A DNA stretch of 64,000 bases from Glaciecola punicea ACAM 611. Lineage in GTDB: Bacteria; Pseudomonadota; Gammaproteobacteria; Enterobacterales; Alteromonadaceae. Below the pieces are notes generated by a model that was given only the letters and a program-made list of their open reading frames with translations, was not told where the DNA came from and ran no database searches. Positions 6,681 to 15,960 of the stretch are shown piece after piece (positions within the stretch are counted from its first letter, which is position 1; every line of letters begins with the position of its first letter). The translations under genes and the position numbers were made by a program. The stretch is taken from NCBI RefSeq assembly GCF_000252165.1, contig NZ_BAET01000002.1:1-64000 (forward strand). The letters run 5' to 3'.

Positions 6681-9600
6681 ATGGTAGCGTATTTTAATCA
6701 AAAGCATAATAGACCCTTGCACAAACATAAGCGACTCATTCAGTTTTTTTTGCTCATTTGCTGTGTAAGTGTTCAGTTCGTGGCGATTGCGAGTAAAAAG
6801 ACCATTATTGTTGACGACAGCTTTACCTCGCGCCTGCTATCGCAAGAGTTTTCAATATACTATCAAGCGTCCAGAGCGCTCAGTTTTGACGAGTTTAAAA
6901 AGTCTCGTCATTTACTCCCCTATCGTAGCTTTAACACGCCAAACTACGGCTTCGTTCAAAAAGGTGCATGGCTGTATGCGAAAATTGAAAATCGCAGCGA
7001 TATCAGCCGATGGATGCTCGAAATTCGGTTTTCCCAAATGCAACACGCACAAGTATTTATCACGTCACAAGGTACGTTAATACAATACCTTAACGACGGT
7101 ATCCAGAACAAGACAAGCCCCTACCCGCTGCCTTCTTTTGAACTCGACTTACCCAGTAACACACCGCTTGAAATGTATATTTATATTAAGTCGAGCAGCA
7201 TGGTGCTAGTAGCACCTATATATTTGCACACCGACAAGGCCCAACGTACGCAGTCTATGCTCGACTTCAGTATATGGGGCGTGTTTTACGGCGTCTTATT
7301 AGTACTTTTTGTGTATGCGATTACATTTTTTGCGTATAAAAACCGCCTTATCGGCGCAGTGTACATTGTGCACTTGTTCATAATGCTGTTGTTTCAGCTT
7401 TTGTGGAGTGGCCACACGGCATTATTGTTTGATTGGATAAACACGCTATTTTTGTATGTGCGGGCCGAATCAATGGTTATTGCAATGTGCATAAGCGCCA
7501 CCTTGCTAAATTTACTGCTCGTGCCAAGCAACATGCATCGGCCAAAAATCCGCATTATGCTGCGGTATTTACTGTATGTTAATTTACTCTTCTTTTGTGC
7601 TTTTTTGGTGCCCGGCTTTTTGCCTCAAATTAAGCTCGGCATTACTTATGCACTATGCTTTGCCACCCTTTCAATTAATTGTGCTATATGTATTAACGCC
7701 TTTATCAACGATTATTTTCCCGCACGAGCACTGCTAATAGGCTGGGCGTCTTCAATAATAGGTTCAAGCTTGAGTATTTTGTTTATCTTTGGCATCTTAC
7801 CCAACAACCCTTTTCATCAGCATATATTTCACTTTACCTTACTTGTGCAAACAGGCATATTTTTACTGGCAATGGTACTGCGCAATCAATACAACTTAGA
7901 GCTTGAAGTAAAAGAAGCTGAAAGCGACGCACTAAGTAATTTCGATGTTATTGAAGAACAAAATGTCCGCTTAGATTTAGCGCGCAAAGAAGCGATTAAA
8001 GCAAGTGAGATTAAATCGCAGTTTTTAGCCAACATGTCGCATGAAATAAGAACCCCACTTAATGCTATTATGGGCTTTAGTAAAGAGCTTGAAAACAATC
8101 AAAACATGCTTGAGCGCGAAGAGCATGTGCGCATTATAAACTCTGCTGCGACCGACCTATTAACGGTGGTTAACGATATTCTTGATCTTTCGAAAATGGA
8201 GGCTGGCAAACTAACCTTAAATACACGGCCTTTTTCACCTCGCAACTTGCTTGAAGATGTGGCTGCTTTAATGTCTAAAACGGCACACTTAAAACAGTTA
8301 GAGTTTATATTTGAGATCCATGAACTGCCACATTCTTTGCTCGGCGACGCCTTTAAAATAAAACAATTACTGATTAATTTACTGAGCAACGCACTCAAAT
8401 TTACCAACTATGGTTACATAAAGCTAAGCGCTAGAGTGAGGGAGCAAACACAAAGCCATGCGACCCTAGAGTTTGAGATAAAAGACAGCGGTATAGGTAT
8501 CAATCAAAGCGATATAAGCAAGATATTTACCGCGTTTCAACAGCTTGATGACGACTTAAACCGCTCATTTCAAGGTACCGGTTTAGGCTTGGTTATTTGT
8601 AAAGAACTCGTGAATTTTATGGGCGGTAAAATCACTGTATTAAGCGAACCTGCCCAAGGCAGCACGTTCACCGCTAGCATTGGATTTGGTATAGACTTCA
8701 GCACAAAGCGGCTGAATAAAACGCGTAGATTTGAAGATAAAACGGCGTATATTATTGACGACTGGAATGAATCGAGCCGCGCTTCTAAACTACAGCTAGC
8801 AGCGCTTGGGTTCTTAACCGTAACATTAAAAGAGGTTTCCCAGTTAAAAAATTACGCCATTGGCAACGCGTATGTGTTTATTTTTTTACCCTTTAGAAAT
8901 CTGCAAAACCGAAACCACGTTAATAAACAGCGCAACGAAATGCGCATTGTTAATACTGTATTTGTGTATTCGGGCCCTGAGCCAAACCAACTAGAGTTGG
9001 ATGCCACTTTAGCGCCACCTAAATTTATACGCATGCCATTGACGAGTCGCAAACTCAAAGATTTAGACACTGCTGCGCATAAACCAAATGAAGGGGCTTC
9101 ACATGAACATGTCAAGAAACTTCCCGCAATTCGAATGCTGGCAGTAGACGATATGGCGCTAAACTTGCGCCTGTTGCAAACGTGGCTTAAGGCATCCCCT
9201 GTTATTTTGGATGTGGCCTATGACGGCGAAAGCGCTATTGAACGCTGTACAAATACCGATTACGATTTAATCCTAATGGATATTCAAATGCCCGATATGG
9301 ACGGTCTAAAAACCACTCGCTTTATTCGTAAAACTGAGCTAAATATAGGTACACCCATTGTTGCAGTAACGGCACATGCAATGGAAACTGAGCAGCAGCA
9401 CTTTTTAGACTCTGGGATGGATGATTTTTTATCGAAACCAATCAGTATTAATAACGTGGTTGCATTGATTAATACGTGGTGCGAGCAAGTGCCAGATAGT
9501 AAACAAAACGCCGTAATTAACAGCGCTGTCACGAATTCAATTGATTGGGAAACTGCGTTAAAGCTTTGCTACCATAATCACGACTCGGCTATTGAGTTCT

Positions 9601-9887
9601 TAGATGCATTCACGCATCGATTAACAACACATGCCGCACAAATTGAATCAGGATTAAAGCAGCAGCGTAACGATTTAGTATTAGCGAGTATTCATAAACT
9701 CCACGGGGCATGCTGCTACACCGGGGTTCCACGTTTACAAGACTTCTGCCAGCAGGCTCAAAACATCTTAAAAACCCATCAGGATGAAATACTTCCTGAA
9801 ACAATTACCTTCCTACTGCTTGAAATAGACAATATTATTGAAATATGGCCAAAACTCAGAAAGAGCTTGCTTACGTCACCCCACTAG
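6681..9887 (+). CDS. hybrid sensor histidine kinase, 7TMR-DISM sensor with BarA-like REC-Hpt tail
   Basis: 1068 residues. Order: signal peptide/anchor (about 18-38), a periplasmic 7TMR-DISM extracellular-2-like domain (about 45-180, 'GAWLYAKIENRS'), seven hydrophobic helices (about 190-405), a coiled coil, HisKA ('FLANMSHEIRTPLNAIMGF', phospho-acceptor H454), an ATPase domain with N-box INLLSNALKFT and a G-box (GTGLGLVI), a degenerate inter-domain, a receiver domain ('LILMDIQMPDMDG', phosphorylated D867) and a C-terminal Hpt domain ('IHKLHGACCYTGVP', H1005). The Hpt sequence closely resembles that of BarA/GacS, so it may feed a UvrY/GacA-type regulator, but the sensor half is unlike BarA. It diverges from parC; its stop codon overlaps the stop of the gene at 9884 on the other strand within one CTAG. 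Confidence 0.88.
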   Translation: MVAYFNQKHNRPLHKHKRLIQFFLLICCVSVQFVAIASKKTIIVDDSFTSRLLSQEFSIYYQASRALSFDEFKKSRHLLPYRSFNTPNYGFVQKGAWLYAKIENRSDISRWMLEIRFSQMQHAQVFITSQGTLIQYLNDGIQNKTSPYPLPSFELDLPSNTPLEMYIYIKSSSMVLVAPIYLHTDKAQRTQSMLDFSIWGVFYGVLLVLFVYAITFFAYKNRLIGAVYIVHLFIMLLFQLLWSGHTALLFDWINTLFLYVRAESMVIAMCISATLLNLLLVPSNMHRPKIRIMLRYLLYVNLLFFCAFLVPGFLPQIKLGITYALCFATLSINCAICINAFINDYFPARALLIGWASSIIGSSLSILFIFGILPNNPFHQHIFHFTLLVQTGIFLLAMVLRNQYNLELEVKEAESDALSNFDVIEEQNVRLDLARKEAIKASEIKSQFLANMSHEIRTPLNAIMGFSKELENNQNMLEREEHVRIINSAATDLLTVVNDILDLSKMEAGKLTLNTRPFSPRNLLEDVAALMSKTAHLKQLEFIFEIHELPHSLLGDAFKIKQLLINLLSNALKFTNYGYIKLSARVREQTQSHATLEFEIKDSGIGINQSDISKIFTAFQQLDDDLNRSFQGTGLGLVICKELVNFMGGKITVLSEPAQGSTFTASIGFGIDFSTKRLNKTRRFEDKTAYIIDDWNESSRASKLQLAALGFLTVTLKEVSQLKNYAIGNAYVFIFLPFRNLQNRNHVNKQRNEMRIVNTVFVYSGPEPNQLELDATLAPPKFIRMPLTSRKLKDLDTAAHKPNEGASHEHVKKLPAIRMLAVDDMALNLRLLQTWLKASPVILDVAYDGESAIERCTNTDYDLILMDIQMPDMDGLKTTRFIRKTELNIGTPIVAVTAHAMETEQQHFLDSGMDDFLSKPISINNVVALINTWCEQVPDSKQNAVINSAVTNSIDWETALKLCYHNHDSAIEFLDAFTHRLTTHAAQIESGLKQQRNDLVLASIHKLHGACCYTGVPRLQDFCQQAQNILKTHQDEILPETITFLLLEIDNIIEIWPKLRKSLLTSPH

Positions 9888-10585
9888 TTAGGTTGAGTTA
9901 ACTGCAGGCTGTCTTGACACTCGCGCAAGAACTTAACGAAATCTCTACCGTCGCGGTCTAGTTCGTTTACCGACAGGTAAATCTCATACCCTATGCCTTG
10001 CTGTAGTCTGCGCATTCTGTTGGCAAACATAGCGCTTACACCAGTGATCATGACGCCGTCTAGGCGCTTGTATTTAACGTCGTTAATAATGTCATCGCCA
10101 GGACAGTGGCCAGTGGCGCAGTCACTCATGGCTATTTGCGTCACGAGTGGACGCTGCTCCATTAGCAAATGCGTGATTAAGCGCATCGAAATATTACCCA
10201 GAAAACGTTCGGGGTCTTTCAACTTAAAGCCAACCATTTCTAAGTCAATATGCTCTAAGCCTTTGCGCACTCTCGGTACGTCTATTCTTTGAATGTTTTC
10301 CCATTCAAGGCGCCATTTGCCTTTACGGTGGTGATACACAATGGCCTCTTTGGTAATTTCAAGGCTGTGTTTAGGCTCGCGCAGCTTGTAAAAGCCAATC
10401 ACAAAAGCCACTATGCTACCGCTTAAAAACATAATGCCCACTAAAAAAAATAACTGCGGCAGCACCAGAATAATAACGGTGCCAAATAAGGCCACAATAC
10501 CGCCTACCAGCAGGCTGGTAATGCCATTGCCAGCGGCTGCCCCTTTGATAAAAATTGCTTCAGGCTCTACATTAGTACCAGACAT
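9884..10585 (-). CDS. conserved membrane protein (resembles DUF2982)
   Basis: 233 residues with two transmembrane helices near the N-terminus (about 20-45 and 45-66, a glycine-rich hairpin), then a cytoplasmic domain starting 'KHSLEITKEAIVYHHRKGKWRLEWENIQRID', which reads like a PH-type fold. The remainder contains two cysteines (CATGHCPG). I recall this pattern from the DUF2982 family of Alteromonadales, function unknown. It is convergent with the hybrid kinase gene (shared CTAG stop overlap) and is followed upstream by the RND efflux operon on the same strand, 94 bp away, so it may be read through from there. Confidence 0.6.
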   Translation of the reverse strand: MSGTNVEPEAIFIKGAAAGNGITSLLVGGIVALFGTVIILVLPQLFFLVGIMFLSGSIVAFVIGFYKLREPKHSLEITKEAIVYHHRKGKWRLEWENIQRIDVPRVRKGLEHIDLEMVGFKLKDPERFLGNISMRLITHLLMEQRPLVTQIAMSDCATGHCPGDDIINDVKYKRLDGVMITGVSAMFANRMRRLQQGIGYEIYLSVNELDRDGRDFVKFLRECQDSLQLTQPN

Positions 10586-10679
10586 AAAAATATAACAACA
10601 TTATGATAATTGCGCGTACAACAATATACCGTGATCGCTTGCAAAAAGCACAGTCTGTGTCACCGTTTATGAAATTTAT

Positions 10680-13600
10680 TCACGATGCGTGTAAACCGAT
10701 TTGTTGTGCATGCGACGACTGGCGTCTAAAGCGAGCCCGACATAGCGTTGCTACTAGCACAGGTGTAAACACAAGTGAGAGTATTACCGAGAAACCCACG
10801 CCACCGGCAAGCACCACTGCTAATGGCGGCCAAAATGTCCCTTCACTGAACAAGAGCAAAGGAATTAGTCCGCCCACTGTGGTGAAGGTTGTTGATAAAA
10901 TATGCCTAGAGCAACTCATGGTTTCGTTTACTATGGCCACCGTATTGCCTTTCATTGCATCAGGGTTTGCTGCTATTGCAGCAATAACCACAATAGATCC
11001 GTTAATAGCCACGCCTATTAGGCCGGCGCTGCCTAGCAGTGGGTTAAAACCAATGGGTAAACCCGAAAGCCACAGGCTTAAAAAACCTAAGCCCACAGAC
11101 AATACCGCCACAACCGCGATAACCGCGGCAAAGCGCACACTGCTAAAGCTCAAAATTAAAGCCGTTATCATGAGTACCAGCAACACCGGTAGGTAGGTGG
11201 CCAACTGGCCTAATGCCTGCTGTTGCTCGTCTGCATCACCTGCCATTTTTATGCGATAACCGGGGGGCAAGGTAATGCTACTGTCAATAATACTGCGAAG
11301 CTGCTCGCTTACGCTTACCGCAGCGATACTAGGTAATAAATACGCTTGTATTTTATTTACGCGCTCACCGTCTACCCGCGTTATACCGCTAATACTGGGA
11401 TTTATTGTGAGTATGCCCAGCGCACCTACGCCAATTACTTGCTTGTTTTGACCTTGTCCGCTTATAAGCGGTATGGCGTCTAATTGGGCAAGAGTAGCGC
11501 GTTTTTCTTCACTTATACGTACTCGAATATCAAGCTCTTCGGTGCCTTCTAATATTGACCCACCGGTGCGGCCGATAAGAGACGCCTGCAGCTGTTGAGA
11601 TATTTGCGACAGCGAAAGCTGCGATAAGTAAGACTGATTTTCGCTCACCTCTAGGACTATTTCAGGCTCACCCGACGTAATCGACACCAAGGACTGAGTA
11701 ATCCCTGGTATTTTGGTCATAGCGACACGCACTTGCTGACCCAGTTCATCTAAGACCGCTAAGTCGGTCCCATATATGTCAACTTCAAGAGGGGCTGCTA
11801 TGGGCGGACCTTGGCCAAATTTACGCACCACTATTTTAGCATTTGGCAGGCTGTCCTGTAGCTCATATGTTAAGTCGACTATTAGGGTTTCAGCTATCGC
11901 AACCGATTCAGTGGTAATAACTGCATTAGCAAAATTTGGGGCATTGTCGCGGCTCATTACTTGGTTGTAATACACCGAAGGAGTAGACGCGCCTATCAGC
12001 CATGTAACCTGCCGTATACCTTCTTTTTTGGCGATAAAAGCATCGGCTTCAAGCACAGTTTTATAGGTGTTTTCAATACTACTACCGTCGGGCAATATGA
12101 CATATATTTCGAACTGGTCCCTATCTGCGCTTGGGAAAAACACATTCGCTAACTGCTGCGATAGCACAAAACCCATCAGGCAAAACCCCACCACAATAGG
12201 CAACACCAGTAATGGTCGTTTAATCGCTTTGCCAATTACCTGACGAAAGGCCTGCGACACCTCTGGTAGTTGATATCCTCGCTTATACCACGGTGCACTG
12301 GCATCTGCCTCGCGCGGCAAATAACGTGCTGCTAAAGCTGCAATAAGGGTTAATGAAATAGCTAAGGATCCGATAAGTGCCATCACTACACTTATGGCAA
12401 TAGGCCCTATAAAATCGCCAATATTACCTGCCAGTAAGAAAATGGGCATAAACCCCAAAATAGTGGTTAGGGTTGACGCTAGCAACGGTGAGAATAAGTG
12501 ACTGACACTTTTTTGCAAAACAGCTAAGCGCGACATGTGTTTGTCAAGCAGATTTAAGCGTATTTCGTCGGTAATAACAATAGCATTGTCTATGAGCAAA
12601 CCAATGGCGATAATAATCCCAAAAATAGACATTTGGTGTATTTGCTGATTAAAGAAAGTCAAACTAAACACCGCAAAGCTAGCGCATAAAGGCAAGGCTA
12701 GGCCTACAATCCAAGACGCTTTGGCCCCCATAAAAAACAGCACCACTAGCATTACCACGAAGCTGCCGAGCAAAAGATTGCCGCTGAGCTCGCCTAAGCG
12801 AGCTTCTGTATATTTGTTTTGTTCAAATATTATCTCACTGGAAATTGAATTACCAAATTCTTCATTGAACTGCGCTAGTTTATCCTTTACGCCTTGAGTC
12901 CACTGGTCTACTCGCACCGAGGTTTGCATGCGCGCTGCAATCATAATGGTGCGCTGTGAGTTTAATAAGGCTATTTCAGAAAAAGGCAGTGCGGGGCCTT
13001 TTTCTATGGTGGCAATGTCTTGCAAACGCAAATAATTACCGTTGACGACCTGCAATGGTATTTGCGCGAGCACTGCGGTGCTTGCTAAAGGCTGTGACAC
13101 CTGCAGGCGCATTTCTTTATAAGGATTACGAATAATGCCGGCAGGTGACTTAGGATCGGCTTGCTCTATACGCTGGCTGACCTCACTTAACGATAGTCCG
13201 CTTAGTGCAAGCTGCTGTGGGTCTATCACCACGGTAATTTCTTCTACCGGCTCGCCGTAAATCAGTACAAGCTCGGTGCCGCTTACATTTCGGATACGAT
13301 CTGACAGTTCGCTGGCCATGCGCCCTACTTGCGTCAACTGGGTGTTTTCAGGGTATTTCGCAGTGACTGACAACAAGACAGTAAAGGCGGTTGCACCGCG
13401 CTTGTCTTCTAGTACCGGGGCGTTTGCGCCTGGGGGAAAGCGTTTTGAGGCGTCGTCTATGGCGTCACGTATTTTAGAAAAAACCTGCTGGTTACTGCTG
13501 CTGTCTATTGCGTCTTGTAGTTCTACGAAAACAGAGGAGAAACCTGCTTTGGAGGTCGACTTTATTTCCTTTATTTCAAACAACTGGCGCAGTTCATCTT

Positions 13601-13844
13601 CTAGTACATCACTGACTAAGGCCTCTACCCGCTGCGCTGAAGCACCCGGGAAACTGGTTAGCACCGCCACGTTGCGTAGGTCTATACGAGGATCCTCAAG
13701 GCGCGGCAAAGTATTAATAGCTGACAAACCTGCCACTAAGATGATAATGATACTTAAGGCTAAGAGGTGACCCTTACGAAAAAAAGCGGTGTACCACGGA
13801 TAACTGGTTGCACTATTTTGTTCCTGCGGTGATGGTGAACTCAT
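10680..13844 (-). CDS. RND-family efflux pump inner-membrane transporter
   Basis: 1054 residues, the standard size of AcrB-like HAE transporters that expel drugs or detergents using the proton gradient. Twelve helices are expected: one near the N-terminus (29-49), two large periplasmic loops, and helix clusters around 350-530 and 860-1030. Helix 4 carries 'GLLIDNAIVITDE', the usual proton-relay region, with one Asp followed by Asn, as in the subgroup distinct from AcrB (Asp-Asp). 'FPGASAQRVEALV' is the family N-terminal motif. Three bases separate it from the preceding adaptor gene; no outer-membrane channel gene is linked, so it probably uses a TolC encoded elsewhere. Substrates cannot be read from the sequence. 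Confidence 0.9.
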   Translation of the reverse strand: MSSPSPQEQNSATSYPWYTAFFRKGHLLALSIIIILVAGLSAINTLPRLEDPRIDLRNVAVLTSFPGASAQRVEALVSDVLEDELRQLFEIKEIKSTSKAGFSSVFVELQDAIDSSSNQQVFSKIRDAIDDASKRFPPGANAPVLEDKRGATAFTVLLSVTAKYPENTQLTQVGRMASELSDRIRNVSGTELVLIYGEPVEEITVVIDPQQLALSGLSLSEVSQRIEQADPKSPAGIIRNPYKEMRLQVSQPLASTAVLAQIPLQVVNGNYLRLQDIATIEKGPALPFSEIALLNSQRTIMIAARMQTSVRVDQWTQGVKDKLAQFNEEFGNSISSEIIFEQNKYTEARLGELSGNLLLGSFVVMLVVLFFMGAKASWIVGLALPLCASFAVFSLTFFNQQIHQMSIFGIIIAIGLLIDNAIVITDEIRLNLLDKHMSRLAVLQKSVSHLFSPLLASTLTTILGFMPIFLLAGNIGDFIGPIAISVVMALIGSLAISLTLIAALAARYLPREADASAPWYKRGYQLPEVSQAFRQVIGKAIKRPLLVLPIVVGFCLMGFVLSQQLANVFFPSADRDQFEIYVILPDGSSIENTYKTVLEADAFIAKKEGIRQVTWLIGASTPSVYYNQVMSRDNAPNFANAVITTESVAIAETLIVDLTYELQDSLPNAKIVVRKFGQGPPIAAPLEVDIYGTDLAVLDELGQQVRVAMTKIPGITQSLVSITSGEPEIVLEVSENQSYLSQLSLSQISQQLQASLIGRTGGSILEGTEELDIRVRISEEKRATLAQLDAIPLISGQGQNKQVIGVGALGILTINPSISGITRVDGERVNKIQAYLLPSIAAVSVSEQLRSIIDSSITLPPGYRIKMAGDADEQQQALGQLATYLPVLLVLMITALILSFSSVRFAAVIAVVAVLSVGLGFLSLWLSGLPIGFNPLLGSAGLIGVAINGSIVVIAAIAANPDAMKGNTVAIVNETMSCSRHILSTTFTTVGGLIPLLLFSEGTFWPPLAVVLAGGVGFSVILSLVFTPVLVATLCRARFRRQSSHAQQIGLHAS

Positions 13845-13847
13845 CGT

Positions 13848-15107
13848 TTATAGCCCTTTTACTGCAGTGGCTTTTGAACGAGCAGATGCATGCGTGAACT
13901 GGTTTTCTACCTCAACTACATTGCTCACACTTTGCTGAGGCACTAAGCGATGAATACCCGATACCACTACTTTTTCGCCGTCGTTAATAGCGCCGCTAAC
14001 AAAGGCATTTGTGTTGTCAGCATATTCAATTGACACTAAGCGTGTTTGAATAGTGTTGTTAGCGTCAACCACATACAGCGTCCACAAACCTCGCACACTG
14101 CTGGCTAATGCAGAAAGCGGCACCCATGCACCCCGCGTTTGCATCGGTATGTCAACGGTGAGCGACACCAAGTCACCTGAGATTATCAGCGCTTTTTGCT
14201 GCGCGCTTAAAAGGTTCTGGTCTATACTAAACACTGCATCGATAGTCCGAGTGGCTTGATTACGCTGTTTAGCAACTGAGGCAACTTGCGCCATAAATAT
14301 CTGATCATGCATAGCCAACTGCCGGTTTTCGCCAATGCTAAGACCAAAGGCGGTTTGCTCAGGCAAGCCTATGCGTGCTTCTAGCGCATCTTTGGCTAAA
14401 ATAGAAAATACGGCTTGCCCGGCATTAAGCACGGTGCCGGCGTCTACATACTGGCGCACAACTTGGCCAGCAAATGGGGCCTTAAGAGATGATTTAGCTA
14501 ATTCTACGCCCAAGCTAGCTAAGCGAGCCTGTGCCTCACTTGCTGCTGCGTTAGCGGCGTCTAACTGCGCCTTAACTTCATCTAAACGTTGCTGCGGCTC
14601 TAGACCCTTTTCGACTAGCTGTACAATACGCGCTTCGGAAAGCTTGGCTAAGGTAGCGTCGGCTTTAGCGCTTTGCAGTTCACTGTTAAGTTCGTTTTTG
14701 CGCGCTGCTAAGCGAGCAGTATCAAGATTAGCAAGGACTTGACCTTTCACCACCGAAACACCTTCAAGCACCGCTAGCTGACGTAAAGTGCCGTTTAGCT
14801 CAAAACCAATATCTGATTGTTGCACCGCGCCAATTTGTCCATATACCACACGCGGCTTAATATAGCTGGCGTGCATCTTAATTATGCTTACTTCCACCTT
14901 CGCCTGCTGCATGACCAAGAGCTTGTCTTCATCTAAAGCCAGCACCGATTGATTGCCTGAAAATATCATGAGTATCGCTAGCAGCGCAAAGCTCACCACG
15001 GTAATAAGCGCTAATAGCAGTCTATTGGGCTTTACTGGTTCAATACCAGAAGGCGCAAACTGTGGGGGGTTCGATTCTTGGAGGTTATCGCGATAAGACT
15101 CTGGCAT
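13848..15107 (-). CDS. RND efflux periplasmic adaptor (membrane fusion protein)
   Basis: 419 residues. One transmembrane anchor (about 30-50) is followed by the adaptor layout: beta-barrel and lipoyl halves around 75-110 and 210-230 ('GQVVRQYVDAGTVLNAGQ') flanking an alpha-helical hairpin (about 125-195, rich in Ala/Glu/Leu). It bridges the inner-membrane RND pump and an outer-membrane channel. There is no lipobox, so it is anchored by the helix rather than lipidated. It is the first gene of the efflux operon and is divergent from tetR, with the operator palindrome at 15201-15222 in the shared promoter region. Confidence 0.9.
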   Translation of the reverse strand: MPESYRDNLQESNPPQFAPSGIEPVKPNRLLLALITVVSFALLAILMIFSGNQSVLALDEDKLLVMQQAKVEVSIIKMHASYIKPRVVYGQIGAVQQSDIGFELNGTLRQLAVLEGVSVVKGQVLANLDTARLAARKNELNSELQSAKADATLAKLSEARIVQLVEKGLEPQQRLDEVKAQLDAANAAASEAQARLASLGVELAKSSLKAPFAGQVVRQYVDAGTVLNAGQAVFSILAKDALEARIGLPEQTAFGLSIGENRQLAMHDQIFMAQVASVAKQRNQATRTIDAVFSIDQNLLSAQQKALIISGDLVSLTVDIPMQTRGAWVPLSALASSVRGLWTLYVVDANNTIQTRLVSIEYADNTNAFVSGAINDGEKVVVSGIHRLVPQQSVSNVVEVENQFTHASARSKATAVKGL

Positions 15108-15166
15108 GTATTATTTTCCGAAAAAAAGCTCAAAGCAAGTTTGCCAATCCTTGTTAAAAATGGACA

Positions 15167-15195
15167 TTGCTTGGGGTAGAATGGCATACTAGAAT
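15167..15195 (+). promoter_or_regulatory. sigma-70-like promoter for the TetR gene
   Basis: TTGCTT (15167-15172), 17-bp spacer, TAGAAT (15190-15195). The predicted start lies in or just before the palindrome at 15201-15222, so repressor binding there would block the promoter. Confidence 0.5.
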
Positions 15196-15200
15196 AAATA

Positions 15201-15222
15201 TACTAGACTGTACAGTCTAGTA
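15201..15222. promoter_or_regulatory. perfect 22-bp palindromic operator
   Basis: The two half-sites TACTAGACTGT and ACAGTCTAGTA are exact reverse complements with no spacer. It lies between the divergent efflux and TetR genes, 79 bp from the adaptor-proximal side of the regulator start, a typical TetR-family operator location and size. Confidence 0.8.
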
Positions 15223-15281
15223 ATGTTAAATTTTCGCCATCAGAAAAAAAAGCACCAACTTGAGCAGGTAAGTATTTAAAA

Positions 15282-15923
15282 ATGACAACGTCAAACACGC
15301 CAAAACAGCCCGTGCTTGGACGGCCTAAAAGCGCGGCTAAACGTCAGCAAATTTTACGTAGCGCTGGTGAACTGCTGTTGTCGCTTGGCTATAACAACAC
15401 CTCTATGGATGCGCTTGCAAAGCACAGCGGCGTGTCAAAACAAACCGTTTACTCACACTTCAATAATAAAGAAGCGTTATTTAACGCGGTGATAGAAAGC
15501 AAATGCAAAATGTACCAGGTAGAAGAGGCAAGTGTGTGTATTGACACCCAGCCTTTACGGGCCATTTTGAGCAGCATAGGCCTTTCTTTAATTAGCTTAC
15601 TGAAAGACGACAACGTTATTGCGATGTATAAAGTGGTGATTGGTGAGTCCAAGCAAGACTCATCCGTTGGGCAATTATTTTACGAAGCTGGGCCGCTGCA
15701 TAGTATAAATATGGTGTCTGAACTGCTGCAAAAACATCCGCAAAGTCAGCTTAGCGAGGCACAGGCTTATGAAGCGTCAATCGATTTTTTTAATTTACTG
15801 AAAAGTGATTATCATATGCGCGGCATTTTACACTTGCCATATGAACTAACTCAGACGCAGCAACAAGGTTTAGCCAATACGGTTGCTCGCAAGACCATTG
15901 CTTTATTGGCTGTAATAACATGA
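15282..15923 (+). CDS. TetR-family transcriptional repressor of the efflux operon
   Basis: 213 residues with an N-terminal helix-turn-helix (about 20-65: 'RQQILRSAGELLLSLGYNNTSMDALAKHSGVSKQTVYSHF'), the TetR signature, and a divergent all-helical ligand domain of the AcrR C-terminal kind. It is transcribed away from the adaptor-RND operon and a perfect palindrome lies between them. By analogy it represses both itself and the pump until a pump substrate binds. Start ATG 15282 has an upstream AGCAGGTAAG ribosome-binding site. Confidence 0.9.
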   Translation: MTTSNTPKQPVLGRPKSAAKRQQILRSAGELLLSLGYNNTSMDALAKHSGVSKQTVYSHFNNKEALFNAVIESKCKMYQVEEASVCIDTQPLRAILSSIGLSLISLLKDDNVIAMYKVVIGESKQDSSVGQLFYEAGPLHSINMVSELLQKHPQSQLSEAQAYEASIDFFNLLKSDYHMRGILHLPYELTQTQQQGLANTVARKTIALLAVIT

Positions 15924-15960
15924 AAAAGGCAACTATGTTGGCACCGTAGTCCTAGTTTGG

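Noticed and set aside
13276-13770. 164-residue ORF antisense to the RND gene
   Set aside because: Serine/arginine-rich shadow of the well-supported RND coding frame.
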